Shown: positions 30,101-38,785 of the stretch, one piece after another | Numbering within the stretch: the first letter of the stretch is position 1 | Layout of the letters: each line of letters begins with the position of its first letter | Source: Bacteroidota bacterium | GTDB taxonomy: Bacteria > Bacteroidota > Bacteroidia > Chitinophagales > Chitinophagaceae | Length of the DNA stretch: 64,000 nucleotides | Reading direction: 5' to 3' | NCBI GenBank assembly: GCA_016868815.1 | Contig: VGFQ01000003.1 | Coordinates: 124,001 to 188,000 of the forward strand | Notes under the pieces: generated by a model | Database searches by the model: none | Told to the model about the DNA's origin: nothing | What the model saw: only the letters and a program-made list of their open reading frames with translations | Position numbers and translations under genes: made by a program

Positions 30101-30228
30101 ACCTGTATGGATGCATTCGCCACGGGGTTTCCGTTCTCATCGGTCACCTTTCCTGACAGACTCCTTTGGGCCAAGACCTGCCCCGAAATCATCAGGAAGG
30201 CTGAGAAGAACAGCAGCATTTGTCTCAT
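27199..30228 (-). CDS. SusC/RagA family TonB-linked outer-membrane protein
   Basis: This 1009-residue outer-membrane transporter has a signal peptide ending VLAQ, a CarboxypepD_reg-like domain (LSGKVTDENGNPVANASIQV), and a plug with VVVTGYNRVKKSEYVGA and the LYIVDGVPVE box. A 22-strand barrel follows, ending in the family-typical YTVGLNLDF with terminal Phe. With SusD it imports an oligosaccharide, peptide or other large ligand using TonB energy. No glycosidase, peptidase or sigma/anti-sigma gene sits beside it, so the substrate cannot be predicted. Length is normal. Confidence 0.96.
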   Translation of the reverse strand: MRQMLLFFSAFLMISGQVLAQRSLSGKVTDENGNPVANASIQVRNSQAGTTTKADGTFQLNVPTNGRIIDITSIGYETFSQVIPTGGFLQISMKAASDELTGVVVTGYNRVKKSEYVGAASRIDKKVMELVPVGSFDQILQGRAPGLRVSAGSGQPGSSASVQIRGPKSISGGSTPLYIVDGVPVEAGVFQGYNPNDFESVDVLKDASAAALYGSRGASGVIVVTTKRGSKGATKVSYRPQFGLTQPGTQQFEMMNSQELLDFQERLGGFVNNNLPGWRFSRKNPANATLSAPTLAGYDRILDSLRNTNTNWAKVFQRQGRFQSHDLSLTGGTGANSFFASASVYDEQGIGERSDLKRYTFRFNLDHKTDKLLVQLSNTLGYSKRNFIESEAGVALANPFAAAYLGLPYDPLFLPDGKVNTGPGKTGGNAYQRIRDIFRYNDQLKVTQSVIINYDITKNLFMGGNVGFDFRETLNTSNLKSGSFTASLQGFPSNTGFHSESVSRLFQGNARGFIGYKNSYGKDDQHTVNFTLNAEYIYSGSRSLGFTGYGLNQKLINTPASITPGTVDNRLIAGVSGGKSQRAFLSQFALLKYAFRNKYILDLSARRDGTSILPEQTRIRNFYAAGAVWNTLEERFARNWKALSTLRLRASYGRSANAENFPFGDFGYLPLYGTGSYAGFATLAPSTPGNTAGDWEYTDKLNIGLEFGLWSNRLTGEVNVYDEITSNLFISQGIPIENGSAFTSAQVNAGKMGNRGVEVQMNYDIIRERDFSWSVGGNFAYNKNEILSLGLEKEYPSGTAIIRVGLPLGSHYVNKWGGVDAATGAPLYYTKDGKLTTAFSSDDQIAEFGTFYSPWTGGFNTNIRIKYIDIAAFFNFQEGFSRFNNQIFFQQNHAFAVSGYNLYKQMNTMWSRPGDVTNVQSPLFQRQFSSKDIEDASYLRLRNVQMGLTMPSSVTQRLRIVKGVRFYVQGQNLFTWTKFTGFDPEDSNNIASYEYPLPRTYTVGLNLDF

Positions 30229-30277
30229 GTGCTCGATTTTGATTTATGTACAAAGTGTGGAGTGATGATTCATAGGA

Positions 30278-30291
30278 GAGACATACGTCTC
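30278..30291. promoter_or_regulatory. Small palindrome in the susC leader
   Basis: GAGAC-ATAC-GTCTC is a perfect 5-base inverted repeat about 50 bases before the susC ATG. It could be an operator half-site pair or a short RNA hairpin. The sequence alone cannot separate this from chance. Confidence 0.25.
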
Positions 30292-30473
30292 GAAGACCCG
30301 CCTTTTACCGCAGCAAAGCAAAGGATACTTACGGGGAATGACGCCGGGACTACACAATCAATGCGAAATTAACTTAAACGCCGACAATCTCACCTTTTTT
30401 GTGAAAAACAAGCTTAAAAAAGCTATTCATAAATTGAATAAATTGGGAAGGTGCAGATTTCTTGGACCGACCC

Positions 30474-32798
30474 CTAGTCTCGCCGGCTGAAGGCCATGAG
30501 CAATACGGGCAGCAGCACCAGGTTGGTGACGGTGGCAGTGAGGAGGGTAAGGGAGGTCAGCCATCCCAGGGCCTGCGTGCCGCCGAAACCGCTGAAGACG
30601 AAAATGATGAACCCAGCGATCAGCACCAGCGAGGTATAAATGATGCTGATCCCGGTCTGGCGAATGGTGTGCAGGATAGTCCGGCGGATATCCCCCTCAT
30701 GGTGGGGGAGTTCTTGTTTGTAATTCACCAGGAAGCGGATGGTGACATCAATGGCAATGCCCAGTGTTACGCTGAAGACCAGCACGGTGGAGGGTTTCAG
30801 TGCGATGCCTGTCCATCCCATAACCCCTGCCGTGAGCATGAGCGGAATGAGATTGGGGATCAGTGAGCATAACAGGATGCGGAAGGAGCGGAAGAGGTAG
30901 AGCATGCAGAGGGAGATGAGCAGGAAGGCCCACCCGATGCTGTCGCGCAGCCCGTTGATGATATAGCGGCTACCTTCCAGGAAGGTAACGCAGGTGCCGG
31001 TGAAGGTCACTTCGAATCGACTGGTGTCGATGTATTGGTTGGCTTTCTGGCGCAGTGTATCGAGCAGGAGGGGCAGCCGCCGACTGCCGATGTCGGCCAT
31101 GTTGACGGTGATGCGGGTAACCTGACGGCCGCTGTCCATGAATGAAGAGAGGATGCGTCCCAGCCCGGCGCTGCTGTCAGCCCGGACCCGTGGTGGACGA
31201 AGGTAGTCGCCCAGGAACGCCCCGTCGAAGGCATTGGGCATGGCATAGCTGGTGCTGTCGCCCCCGTAAAAAGCCTGCCGGGCGAACTTGAGTCCCTCCG
31301 CCAGCGAGAGCGGCTTGGCTGTCTCGGGACGGCCCGAGAGGTATTGCGCCAGCGAGTCGATACCGGCAAAGGCATCTAGGGCACGCATGCCCGTGAACCC
31401 ATTCTTCTTGCCGGCATCTACGACCATCTCCAGCGGCATGATGCCTTTGAAATGTTGCTCGAAGAATTTGAGGTCGGTGTAGACTTTATCGTCTTTGGGC
31501 AGGTCGTCGACTACATACCCCTCGGAGCGTAGCCGCAGCATGCCTGTGATGGAGAAGACCAGCACGATCCACGTGCCGAGGTGTACGGCCCGGCTGTGGC
31601 TAAACACCCAACGTTCCACCCGACGCAGCAGCCCCGACAGCCAGAGGCTTTCCAGATAGCGGGTATGTCGTTCCTTGGGAGCGGGCAGATAACTGAGGGC
31701 GCTCGGCAGCAGAATCAGCGAGATGATGAACAGCGCCATGATGTTGATTCCAGCCACGACGCCGAACTCCTGCAGAATCACGCTGCGGGTCAGGGCGAAG
31801 ACGGCAAAGCCGATGGCAGCGGAGACGTTGCAGAACAGGGTGACGATGCCCATCTTGGATACCATCTCGACGAGGGCCCGCCGCTTGTCGGTCTGGTCGA
31901 TGTAGGAGGTGTGGTACTTGTTGAGAAAATAAATACAGTTGGGGATGCCGATGACCACCACCAGGGGTGGTATCAATGCCGTCAGGAGGCTGATGCGGTA
32001 TCCCATAAGCACGAGTGTTCCCAGGCTCCAGACGACGCCTATCACCACGACCGACAAGGAGAGCAGCATGGTGGAGACCGACCGGAAGAACAGAAAGAGG
32101 ATAAGCGCGGAGAGCAGCACTGATGCAAGCAGGAAGCGCTTCATCTCAGCACCGATACGCGTCATCATGTTGAAGCGGATATGCGGCAGACCGCTATACC
32201 TGAGCTCCAGCCCGGTAGCCTCTTCAAACTCGGCAGCCCGGGCCTCCACCAGCCCCACCACGGTGTCACGCGTTTGGGTGGAGAGGATGCGGCTGTCGAG
32301 CCGTACGCCCACTAGGTAGGCATGTGAATGTGGATTGTAGAGCAGCCCCCGGTAGAAGGGCAGGCTTTCGAAGACCATCCTGCCGCTGTCGAGTGCTGGA
32401 CGGCCGAGGGCTCCCTTTACAAAGATGGGCCGCGTCTCCAGCCGGCCGGTGCTGTCGTTGCGTACTAGGTTGGCGGCTGAGGCGGCGCTGAGGATGTCTT
32501 CCACCCCGCGGATGCGCCGCAGCGAGTCCTGTAGGGCTTCTAGCGGACCAAAGATGCCGGGCGTGAAAGTGCTGTCGGAAATAAAACCGATGGTCAGCAG
32601 GTTGCCATCTTCCCCAAACCGCTGTTTGAAGGCGAGGTATTCCTGGTACCTTGGATGGTCCGTTGGGATGGCCCGTGAGAATTCATAGCTCATCTTCACC
32701 TGCGCTGCGAAGTAGGCCATGATGCAGGTCGTGACAAACAGGCCTGCCAGCAGCGCCAGGCGGTGGCGGATGACCATCTCGCCAATCTTATGCCACAT
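30474..32798 (-). CDS. RND superfamily exporter (MMPL family)
   Basis: This 774-residue inner-membrane protein has two halves, each with one TM, a large periplasmic domain and about five more TMs. This is the pattern of MMPL and hopanoid-exporter-like RND proteins. The first half shows MWHKIGEMVIRHR, a TM at about 15-33, and a TM bundle through LLSALILFLFF; the second repeats this from VERWVFSHSRAVHLGTWIV. No periplasmic adaptor or outer-membrane channel gene is adjacent, so it probably moves lipids or hydrophobic compounds. The ATG at 32798 is chosen; the frame runs to 32882 without family-like sequence. The gap to susC holds about 240 bases. Confidence 0.88.
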   Translation of the reverse strand: MWHKIGEMVIRHRLALLAGLFVTTCIMAYFAAQVKMSYEFSRAIPTDHPRYQEYLAFKQRFGEDGNLLTIGFISDSTFTPGIFGPLEALQDSLRRIRGVEDILSAASAANLVRNDSTGRLETRPIFVKGALGRPALDSGRMVFESLPFYRGLLYNPHSHAYLVGVRLDSRILSTQTRDTVVGLVEARAAEFEEATGLELRYSGLPHIRFNMMTRIGAEMKRFLLASVLLSALILFLFFRSVSTMLLSLSVVVIGVVWSLGTLVLMGYRISLLTALIPPLVVVIGIPNCIYFLNKYHTSYIDQTDKRRALVEMVSKMGIVTLFCNVSAAIGFAVFALTRSVILQEFGVVAGINIMALFIISLILLPSALSYLPAPKERHTRYLESLWLSGLLRRVERWVFSHSRAVHLGTWIVLVFSITGMLRLRSEGYVVDDLPKDDKVYTDLKFFEQHFKGIMPLEMVVDAGKKNGFTGMRALDAFAGIDSLAQYLSGRPETAKPLSLAEGLKFARQAFYGGDSTSYAMPNAFDGAFLGDYLRPPRVRADSSAGLGRILSSFMDSGRQVTRITVNMADIGSRRLPLLLDTLRQKANQYIDTSRFEVTFTGTCVTFLEGSRYIINGLRDSIGWAFLLISLCMLYLFRSFRILLCSLIPNLIPLMLTAGVMGWTGIALKPSTVLVFSVTLGIAIDVTIRFLVNYKQELPHHEGDIRRTILHTIRQTGISIIYTSLVLIAGFIIFVFSGFGGTQALGWLTSLTLLTATVTNLVLLPVLLMAFSRRD

Positions 32799-32908
32799 GA
32801 AGGGGGATTGTGGGATGAGGTGCAAAGGAAAGCTTTTTTTACGCTGGGGGGTTGGCACCCCGGGCATCATTGCATTCGGCAAGGGGCGGCTTTCCCTAAT
32901 TTTACGAC

Positions 32909-35203
32909 ATGCCAGGCCGGGGGCTTTCTTTTTTGCTGGGGCTTTGCTTGCTGTGGGCCGCCGCTGCAGCGCAGTCCTTGCCCCCTATCGGGGCCTGGCG
33001 CGAGCACCTTCCCTTCAACAATGCCGTCGGGGTCGCCCTCCGTGGCTCCCGCGTCTTGTGCGCCACCCCCTACGGATTCTTCACCTACGACCGTGGCGAC
33101 CGCAGCTTCGCCCGGCTCACCCGCGTCCAAGGGTTGAGTGAAGCGCGAGTGAAAACCATGGCCGTAGACCCTTCCGGCAGCCGCGTCTTGCTGGCCTATC
33201 AGAACGGCAACCTGGATGTTGTGGCTGGCGACAAGGTGCGCAACATCCCGGATTTTATGGTCAGCCGCATCAATGGAAATAAGACCATCCATGCCGCCCT
33301 CTGGCGGGGCAGCGAGGTCCTGCTGTCCACCGGTCTCGGCATTGTGGCCATCGACCCCGACCGTCGGGAGATTCGCGACACCTACCGGCCCTCCGCTGCC
33401 GGCACGCCCATCGCGGTGACCTCCCTGGTATGGAAAGATGGCAGCTATATTGCTGCGACGGCAGAAGGGCTCAGGCAGGCGGCCTCCCCTGGCCCCAGCC
33501 TGGCAGACCCACGCAGCTGGCGAGCCCTCTCGGTACAGGGCCTCTCGCCAGGCCTCCCCCGCATGCTGGCCGTCACCAGCCAGTCGCTTGTAGTCCTGCA
33601 GCACGACACGGTATGGAACTGCACGGCCCAGGGGGCCCGCATCTTGCTGGCCAGCGGCGGGGCGGTGACCGGGCTGGATGCTACCTCAGACCGCGTCCTC
33701 GTCTGCCAGGTGGGGCCTGCCGGTGCTTCCGTCACGATCTTGGACCCTGTCACCGGCAACCTCTTGCAACGCCTCCAGGCAACGGGCCTCTCACTGCCGC
33801 GACAGGCGGTTACTGAAGGTTCCGACCTCTGGGTGGCAGACCAGAATAACGGCCTGCTCCGCCTCAGCGGAAATCGCGCCGAGCGCCTATTTCCCAATTC
33901 ACCCATCAACACAGCCGCCGGCGACCTCATCCCTTTCCGAGGGGAGGTTTGGGCGGCCGCCGGCGCCGTCAATGAAGCTTGGAACTATACCTATAACCCC
34001 AACGGCCTTTATCGCCTACGAGGCGGCAGCTGGGAGAACCTCAACCTCTACGTCCGCTCCGAGCTCGACACCCTGCTCGACCTAATTGCGCTGGCAGGGG
34101 ACCCGGGCAGCGGCACCGTCGCCGTCGGTTCCTTCGGAGGAGGGCTGCTAGAAGTCTCCAGGGAAGGGACGTTGAAGATCTACAAGCAAGGCACGGGCCT
34201 GCAGGAGACGGTGGGCGACCCTGGCTCCTATCGCGTCGCTGGCCTTGCCTACGACAAGCAAGGGAATCTCTGGATCTCCAACTACGGCGCCCCACAGAAC
34301 CTCGTCGTGAAACGCAAGGATGGCAGCTGGCGACGCTATACCATCCCTTTCCTACACAATGAGAACGCTGTCTCGCAGCTTGCGATCGACGAGAAGGGTC
34401 AGAAATGGATCGTCGCCCCGAAAGGCAACGGGCTTTTCTGCTATTCCGACGGAGGCACCCCCGACAACCTGTCCGACGACCGCTGGCGCTACTTCCGGCC
34501 AGGTAAGGGCCTCGGCAACCTCCCCTCCCCAGAAGTGCGCTGCCTGGTTCTCGATAAAGATGGCCTCGTATGGGTCGGCACCCAGCGCGGCATCGCCGTG
34601 ATCCCTTGTGCAGAGGAGGCCTTCACCACTTCCTGCGAAGCCTACCTCCCCATCGTACAGACCGACAACTTCGCAGGCTATCTCTTTGCCAACGAAGACG
34701 TCCGGTGTATGGCCGTCGACGGCGCCAACCGAAAATGGGTGGGTACCTCCAATGGCGTATGGCTTCTCGACGCCGACGGTACCCGCGTCATCCAGCGCTT
34801 CACTGAGACCAACAGCCCCCTCCTCAGCAATCTGGTTTACCGCATCGCTCTTGACCCTTCCTCAGGCGAAGTGTTCTTCTCCACCTTTAACGGTCTCTGC
34901 TCCTATCGCGGGACGGCCACCGAAGGGCAGGAGGAGCCCTCCCAGGTACTGGCATTCCCCAACCCCGTCCCGCCCGGCTATCAAGGCAGCATCGCCCTCC
35001 GTGGCCTGCCCGCCAACGCCCTGGTGCGCATCACCGAGGCCGACGGACGGCTTGTCTATCAGACAAGGGCCTTGGGCGGGCAGGCCGTATGGAACGGCCG
35101 CAACTACCGGGGAGAGAAGGCCGCCAGCGGTGCCTATCTCGTATTCGCAACAGACGACACGGGCGCCGGCCGTCTGGCGACGCGTATCTTTCTGGTCCGC
35201 TGA
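32909..35203 (+). CDS. porZ: PorZ-like type IX secretion beta-propeller protein
   Basis: This 764-residue exported protein has a signal peptide (ending AAAAQ) followed by IGAWREHLPFNNAVGVALRG, the family-typical start. Propeller repeats continue (YGFFTYDRGD, GLSEARVKTMAVDPSG, WISNYGAPQNLVVKRKDGSW, VWVGTQRGIAVIP). The C-terminal 85 residues form a FlgD/CTD-like sandwich ending YLVFATDDTGAGR and RIFLVR. PorZ is a surface part of the type IX secretion attachment complex that binds A-LPS for the sortase. It is next to recO, a gene pair I recall in other Bacteroidota. A near -7 element (TAATTTTA) ends about 10 bases before the ATG. Confidence 0.85.
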   Translation: MPGRGLSFLLGLCLLWAAAAAQSLPPIGAWREHLPFNNAVGVALRGSRVLCATPYGFFTYDRGDRSFARLTRVQGLSEARVKTMAVDPSGSRVLLAYQNGNLDVVAGDKVRNIPDFMVSRINGNKTIHAALWRGSEVLLSTGLGIVAIDPDRREIRDTYRPSAAGTPIAVTSLVWKDGSYIAATAEGLRQAASPGPSLADPRSWRALSVQGLSPGLPRMLAVTSQSLVVLQHDTVWNCTAQGARILLASGGAVTGLDATSDRVLVCQVGPAGASVTILDPVTGNLLQRLQATGLSLPRQAVTEGSDLWVADQNNGLLRLSGNRAERLFPNSPINTAAGDLIPFRGEVWAAAGAVNEAWNYTYNPNGLYRLRGGSWENLNLYVRSELDTLLDLIALAGDPGSGTVAVGSFGGGLLEVSREGTLKIYKQGTGLQETVGDPGSYRVAGLAYDKQGNLWISNYGAPQNLVVKRKDGSWRRYTIPFLHNENAVSQLAIDEKGQKWIVAPKGNGLFCYSDGGTPDNLSDDRWRYFRPGKGLGNLPSPEVRCLVLDKDGLVWVGTQRGIAVIPCAEEAFTTSCEAYLPIVQTDNFAGYLFANEDVRCMAVDGANRKWVGTSNGVWLLDADGTRVIQRFTETNSPLLSNLVYRIALDPSSGEVFFSTFNGLCSYRGTATEGQEEPSQVLAFPNPVPPGYQGSIALRGLPANALVRITEADGRLVYQTRALGGQAVWNGRNYRGEKAASGAYLVFATDDTGAGRLATRIFLVR

Positions 35204-35227
35204 CGCGGCCCGTAACAATCAAAACAG

Positions 35228-35965
35228 ATGCTGCACAAGACGAGGGGCGTGGTATTACGGGCCGTCCGCTACGGAGAGACCAGCCTGGTGGCGACGGTCT
35301 TCACTGAAGACTTCGGCGTGCAGAGCTATATGGTGAAAGGCGTGCGCCGCGAAGGCGTCCGTTCCCCCATCCGGGCTTCCCATTTTCAGCCGGCCAGCCT
35401 GCTAGAGATGGTGGCGACGCACCATGGCCGGAGCGGCCTGCAGCATATCCGTGAATGCCGCTGGGCCCCGCTGCTCAGCGAGCTGGGCCGCGATATCCGC
35501 AAACAGTCGGTGGCCCTCTTCATGATGGAGTTGCTTCAGAAATGCCTTCGGCAGCCGGAGCCCCTGCCGGAGCTCTTCACCTTCACCCATGCCTCCCTGA
35601 CCACGCTGGATGCGGGCAGCCACCTGTTGGCAGCCAACCTCCCGGTCTTCTATGCCCTCCGCCTCGCCCAACTACTGGGCTTTCGCCTCGAGATCGGCTA
35701 TCAGGAGTCCTCTCCCTACCTGGACCTGCAGGAGGGCGCCTATCTTTCAACACCGCCCACCCACCCACACTGGGCCGACCCGGCAGAAGGACAGTGGCTC
35801 GACCGCTTCGCCCGCTGCTCTGATGCCTCCACGGCTGCCCATTTGCCTATGGACCGGGAAGGAAGGAGAAAGGTTCTGGAAACATGCCTGCGATTTCTGG
35901 CGCTGCATGTGGCCGACTTCGGCAGTCTTCGTTCGCTGCCCGTATTGCAGGAGTTGATGGATTAA
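35228..35965 (+). CDS. recO: DNA repair protein RecO
   Basis: This 245-residue protein works with RecF and RecR to load RecA on gapped DNA. The N-terminal OB-fold (about 1-80) shows TRGVVLRAVRYGETSLVATVFTE-type sequence (residues 4-26) and the KGVRREGVRSPI loop. The C-terminal helical domain follows. The zinc-finger Cys residues of many RecO proteins are not visible, which is common in Bacteroidota. It follows porZ by 24 bases and converges with the amidohydrolase. Confidence 0.92.
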   Translation: MLHKTRGVVLRAVRYGETSLVATVFTEDFGVQSYMVKGVRREGVRSPIRASHFQPASLLEMVATHHGRSGLQHIRECRWAPLLSELGRDIRKQSVALFMMELLQKCLRQPEPLPELFTFTHASLTTLDAGSHLLAANLPVFYALRLAQLLGFRLEIGYQESSPYLDLQEGAYLSTPPTHPHWADPAEGQWLDRFARCSDASTAAHLPMDREGRRKVLETCLRFLALHVADFGSLRSLPVLQELMD

Positions 35966-36018
35966 TAGTCGCCCGCATGCATCGCGTACACGTCAGGTGT
36001 AGGCCTTCTGAGTGGCCT

Positions 36019-37194
36019 TCAGTGTAGCCTTTTGGCCTGAAGCTTCTCGTCCAGCCATACCAACCCCGGCCGCGTGCCCTTGCGCAAGCTGCCCAGGCTG
36101 TCGTGAAGCCCCAGCGCAGCGGCGCCTTCCGACGTGCCCCAGCGCAGCACTGTCTCCCATCCGAGCCTTGGAAAATGCTGGAGGAGGGTCCGCATCTCGG
36201 CGGCGATGCTGAGCTCATGGTTGCTGGCCAGGCTGTCGGTCCCCAGCACGATGTGTGCGCCGCAGGCCAGCAGGTCGGCGACAGGTGGGAGCCGCCCTTC
36301 GATGTATAGGTTGGCATTGGGGCAGAGGCAATAGACGACGTCGAGACCACTGCGGGCGGCGTGCGCCGCGGCAAAGACAAGGTCTTCGGGCGAGGTGTAA
36401 GTGTTGTGCACCAGCAGCAGCCGCTGGCCCTGGTCGAAGTAGGGCAGCACCGACTGCAGGCTTGAGGAGCCTGTCACGGGCATGGGGCTGTTGGCATAGC
36501 CGAGGTGCTGGAAGAAGGGTAGGAACGCGCCCTTGCCGCTGCGGTAGAGTTCATCTTCTGCCGCCGACTCCTGGTTATGGAGGGAGGTGATGCGGCCGGC
36601 CGTCTCCTGGTTGATGAGGTGGAAGCTCAGGGGACTGGTGCTATAGGGTGCATGGGCCGCAAGTGATGCCGTCGGTGGCTGGCCGTCGCAGCCAGGCAGT
36701 TCTAGGTAGCGGTCGCGCAGGGTCCGGAAATGCTGCAGTCGCTCGGGCGCCTTGGCGTCGCTGGCGTTGAGGACTTCGATGAAGTTGACCCATCGCATCG
36801 GCCCTTCGCGTTTTAGGGAGAGGGACGCCGCCGTGTTGCAGATGTCGCCGACGGCGGAGATGCCCTCAGCGTACATGCGGTCGAGGCTTTCCCGCATAGC
36901 TTCTACCACCTCCGCCGGAGCAGTTTCCCGTGTCTGCATCACCTGCTGTAGGAAGGCCGGCAGCCCCTGTCCTTCCGGCAGCCTTCCCTTCAGATGGCTG
37001 AGTTCGAGGTGGCAGTGGGCGTTGATGAATCCCGGGCAGAGGATACCCTGGTAGCGGCGGACCTCTTCACCCGCTGCAGCGGCAGGGATAAAGTCCAGGA
37101 TCTTGCCCGTGTCGTCCGTCACCAGCACCATCTCCGGGTCGAGCCATTTCTGGCCGTTGAAGATGCTGTCTGCCTTGTACTTGAGCCATGCCAT
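36019..37194 (-). CDS. Amidohydrolase family protein (metal-dependent deaminase-like)
   Basis: This 391-residue TIM-barrel hydrolase has the metal-binding HCHLE (His60 and His62) in GFINAHCHLELSHLKG, then SLAAHAPYSTSP, the HNQES metal/Glu segment, LVHNTY and the catalytic Asp in LGTDSLASN. It belongs to the cytosine deaminase/SsnA/aminofutalosine deaminase group. Aminodeoxyfutalosine deamination in menaquinone synthesis is one possibility, but there is no mqn gene in the window. It is divergent from prfA with a 75-base gap. Confidence 0.85.
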   Translation of the reverse strand: MAWLKYKADSIFNGQKWLDPEMVLVTDDTGKILDFIPAAAAGEEVRRYQGILCPGFINAHCHLELSHLKGRLPEGQGLPAFLQQVMQTRETAPAEVVEAMRESLDRMYAEGISAVGDICNTAASLSLKREGPMRWVNFIEVLNASDAKAPERLQHFRTLRDRYLELPGCDGQPPTASLAAHAPYSTSPLSFHLINQETAGRITSLHNQESAAEDELYRSGKGAFLPFFQHLGYANSPMPVTGSSSLQSVLPYFDQGQRLLLVHNTYTSPEDLVFAAAHAARSGLDVVYCLCPNANLYIEGRLPPVADLLACGAHIVLGTDSLASNHELSIAAEMRTLLQHFPRLGWETVLRWGTSEGAAALGLHDSLGSLRKGTRPGLVWLDEKLQAKRLH

Positions 37195-37206
37195 GTGGAA
37201 TCGGGT

Positions 37207-37214
37207 TACCTTTG
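37207..37214 (+). promoter_or_regulatory. Bacteroidota -7 promoter element for prfA
   Basis: TACCTTTG is an exact TAnnTTTG match, 55 bases before the prfA ATG in the divergent gap. A TTG lies about 23 bases upstream, near but not at the ideal -33 spacing. Confidence 0.5.
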
Positions 37215-37269
37215 CGCACTGAAAGTACGTTAACAGGCACTGCCATCGGGTGCCCCATTCGCATCACCT

Positions 37270-38334
37270 ATGTTGGACAAGCTCGAAGCGATACAGGCCC
37301 GATTCGATCAGCTGGGGGTCTCGCTGACGAACCCGGAGATTGTTTCTGACAACCGCGCGTTCGCCCGACTGAGCAAGGAATACCGAAGCCTCGAAGGCAT
37401 CGTAGCGGCACGTCGGGAATACCTAGCCTTGCTGGAGGACATAGCCTTCCACCGCGAGGCGTTGGCGGGCGACGACGAGGAGCTCCGCGAGCTTGCCAAG
37501 GCGGAAGCCGCCGGCCTCGAACAGCAGAAGCTGGAGACAGAGACCCACATCCGGAACCTGCTCATCCCCAAAGATCCGCAAGACGACCGCAACGCCATCC
37601 TTGAGATCCGCGCGGGCACGGGCGGTGATGAGGCCTCCCTTTTTGCAGGAGAACTGATGCGCATGTATCTCCGCTACTGCGAGCGCCGGGGCTGGCGAAC
37701 CGCGCTGCTCTCCGAGAACGAGGGCTCCGTGGGCGGCTATAAGGAAGTGCAAATCGAAGTGGTGGGCGATGACGTCTATGGCATCCTCAAGTTTGAAAGC
37801 GGCGTACACCGCGTGCAACGCGTGCCCCAGACGGAAGCGTCTGGGAGGGTGCATACCAGCGCCGCCACCGTGGCCGTGATGCCAGAGGCGGAGGAGGTCG
37901 ACGTAGAAGTACGCGACAGCGACGTTAAGATGGAGACAGCCCGCAGCGGCGGCGCAGGCGGGCAGAACGTCAACAAGGTAGAGACCAAGGTCATGCTCAC
38001 GCATATCCCCACCGGCACCGTCGTCATCTGCCAGACGGAGCGCACCCAGCTCGGCAACCGCGAGAAGGCCATGCAGATGCTTCGCACAAGGCTCTACGAG
38101 GAAGAAGTACGACGACAGGAAGAAGAGATTTCGCGCCACCGCAAGAGCCTCGTGAGCACAGGCGACCGCTCTGCCAAGATCCGCACCTATAACTTCCCGC
38201 AAGGTCGCGTGACAGATCACCGCATCGGCCTCACCCTGTACAACCTCGCCGACGTCATCGACGGCGAGATACAGCCGCTAATCGATGCGTTGCAGTTTGC
38301 CGAGAACGCAGAGAAACTGACCGGGCAAGGGTGA
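37270..38334 (+). CDS. prfA: Peptide chain release factor 1
   Basis: This 354-residue factor reads UAA and UAG stop codons and triggers peptide release. The GGQ motif is at 230-232 within [16 protein letters not shown]. The anticodon-recognition segment lies in domain 2, and an N-terminal coiled helical domain covers about 1-95. Length and motifs are normal. The GC-rich gene ends at the AT-rich gap 38335-38785. Confidence 0.97.
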   Translation: MLDKLEAIQARFDQLGVSLTNPEIVSDNRAFARLSKEYRSLEGIVAARREYLALLEDIAFHREALAGDDEELRELAKAEAAGLEQQKLETETHIRNLLIPKDPQDDRNAILEIRAGTGGDEASLFAGELMRMYLRYCERRGWRTALLSENEGSVGGYKEVQIEVVGDDVYGILKFESGVHRVQRVPQTEASGRVHTSAATVAVMPEAEEVDVEVRDSDVKMETARSGGAGGQNVNKVETKVMLTHIPTGTVVICQTERTQLGNREKAMQMLRTRLYEEEVRRQEEEISRHRKSLVSTGDRSAKIRTYNFPQGRVTDHRIGLTLYNLADVIDGEIQPLIDALQFAENAEKLTGQG

Positions 38335-38785
38335 GGGTTGACAGATGGCAGTTATGCGTGCTCTATTTTTGAACAGAGATGTGCAGGATTGGTTAGTTTA
38401 GCTAGAATGGAACCTGCTTGTGATCCTACACCTATCTGATCGCTAACAGAAAGATCAAGTGCAATTCAACAGCCCATCCTGAATATCATTTTACATCCTG
38501 CATTTCCCAGTTCACGACTCCCAATAATCGGAGCAATCCTTCAAGGCAAGATCGACGAAAGATCAATAGTGGGAATACTCGATGTCGTGACTTTCATTGT
38601 TTCAGCATAAATGTGACACACGCAGTCTGGTGGCAGTGCTCATATTTGCAAATGATTAACAGCCTTCCGACAAACTTCTCGCGTCAAAAAACGTTTATTT
38701 ATATACAGAAATCAATTTTTTTCATAAGCAGTTAGTTTTGGTTACGGCCCCTATGTCCATAGGGGCCTCATTTTTTGTAGAGGAC
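38335..38785. other. AT-rich intergenic region, no protein gene seen
   Basis: This 451-base stretch is clearly more AT-rich than its neighbours. I find no convincing ORF (longest on the plus strand is an 18-codon frame at 38345-38401), no tRNA-like T-loop and no RNase P or tmRNA signature. It holds the perfect palindrome ATTTGCAAAT at 38644-38653, a repeated GAAAGATCAA (near 38449 and 38557), an exact -7-like TAGTTTTG at 38733-38740 and the terminator at 38746-38776. An unannotated small RNA or a long prfA 3' UTR are both possible. Confidence 0.6.
38746..38776 (+). terminator. Intrinsic terminator after prfA or a small RNA
   Basis: GGCCCCTAT (38746-38754) pairs with ATAGGGGCC (38759-38767) around a 4-base loop, followed by TCA and six T residues. 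The T-run is on the plus strand only. It lies 412 bases after the prfA stop and directly before the end of the convergent VanZ gene. Confidence 0.8.

Noticed and set aside
38345..38401. 18-codon ORF in the gap after prfA
   Set aside because: Too short, with no ribosome-binding context or conservation evidence; only the terminator and motifs in the gap are reported.
38335..38785. tRNA, tmRNA or RNase P RNA in the AT-rich gap
   Set aside because: No T-loop, anticodon arm or conserved RNase P core sequence could be found by eye.
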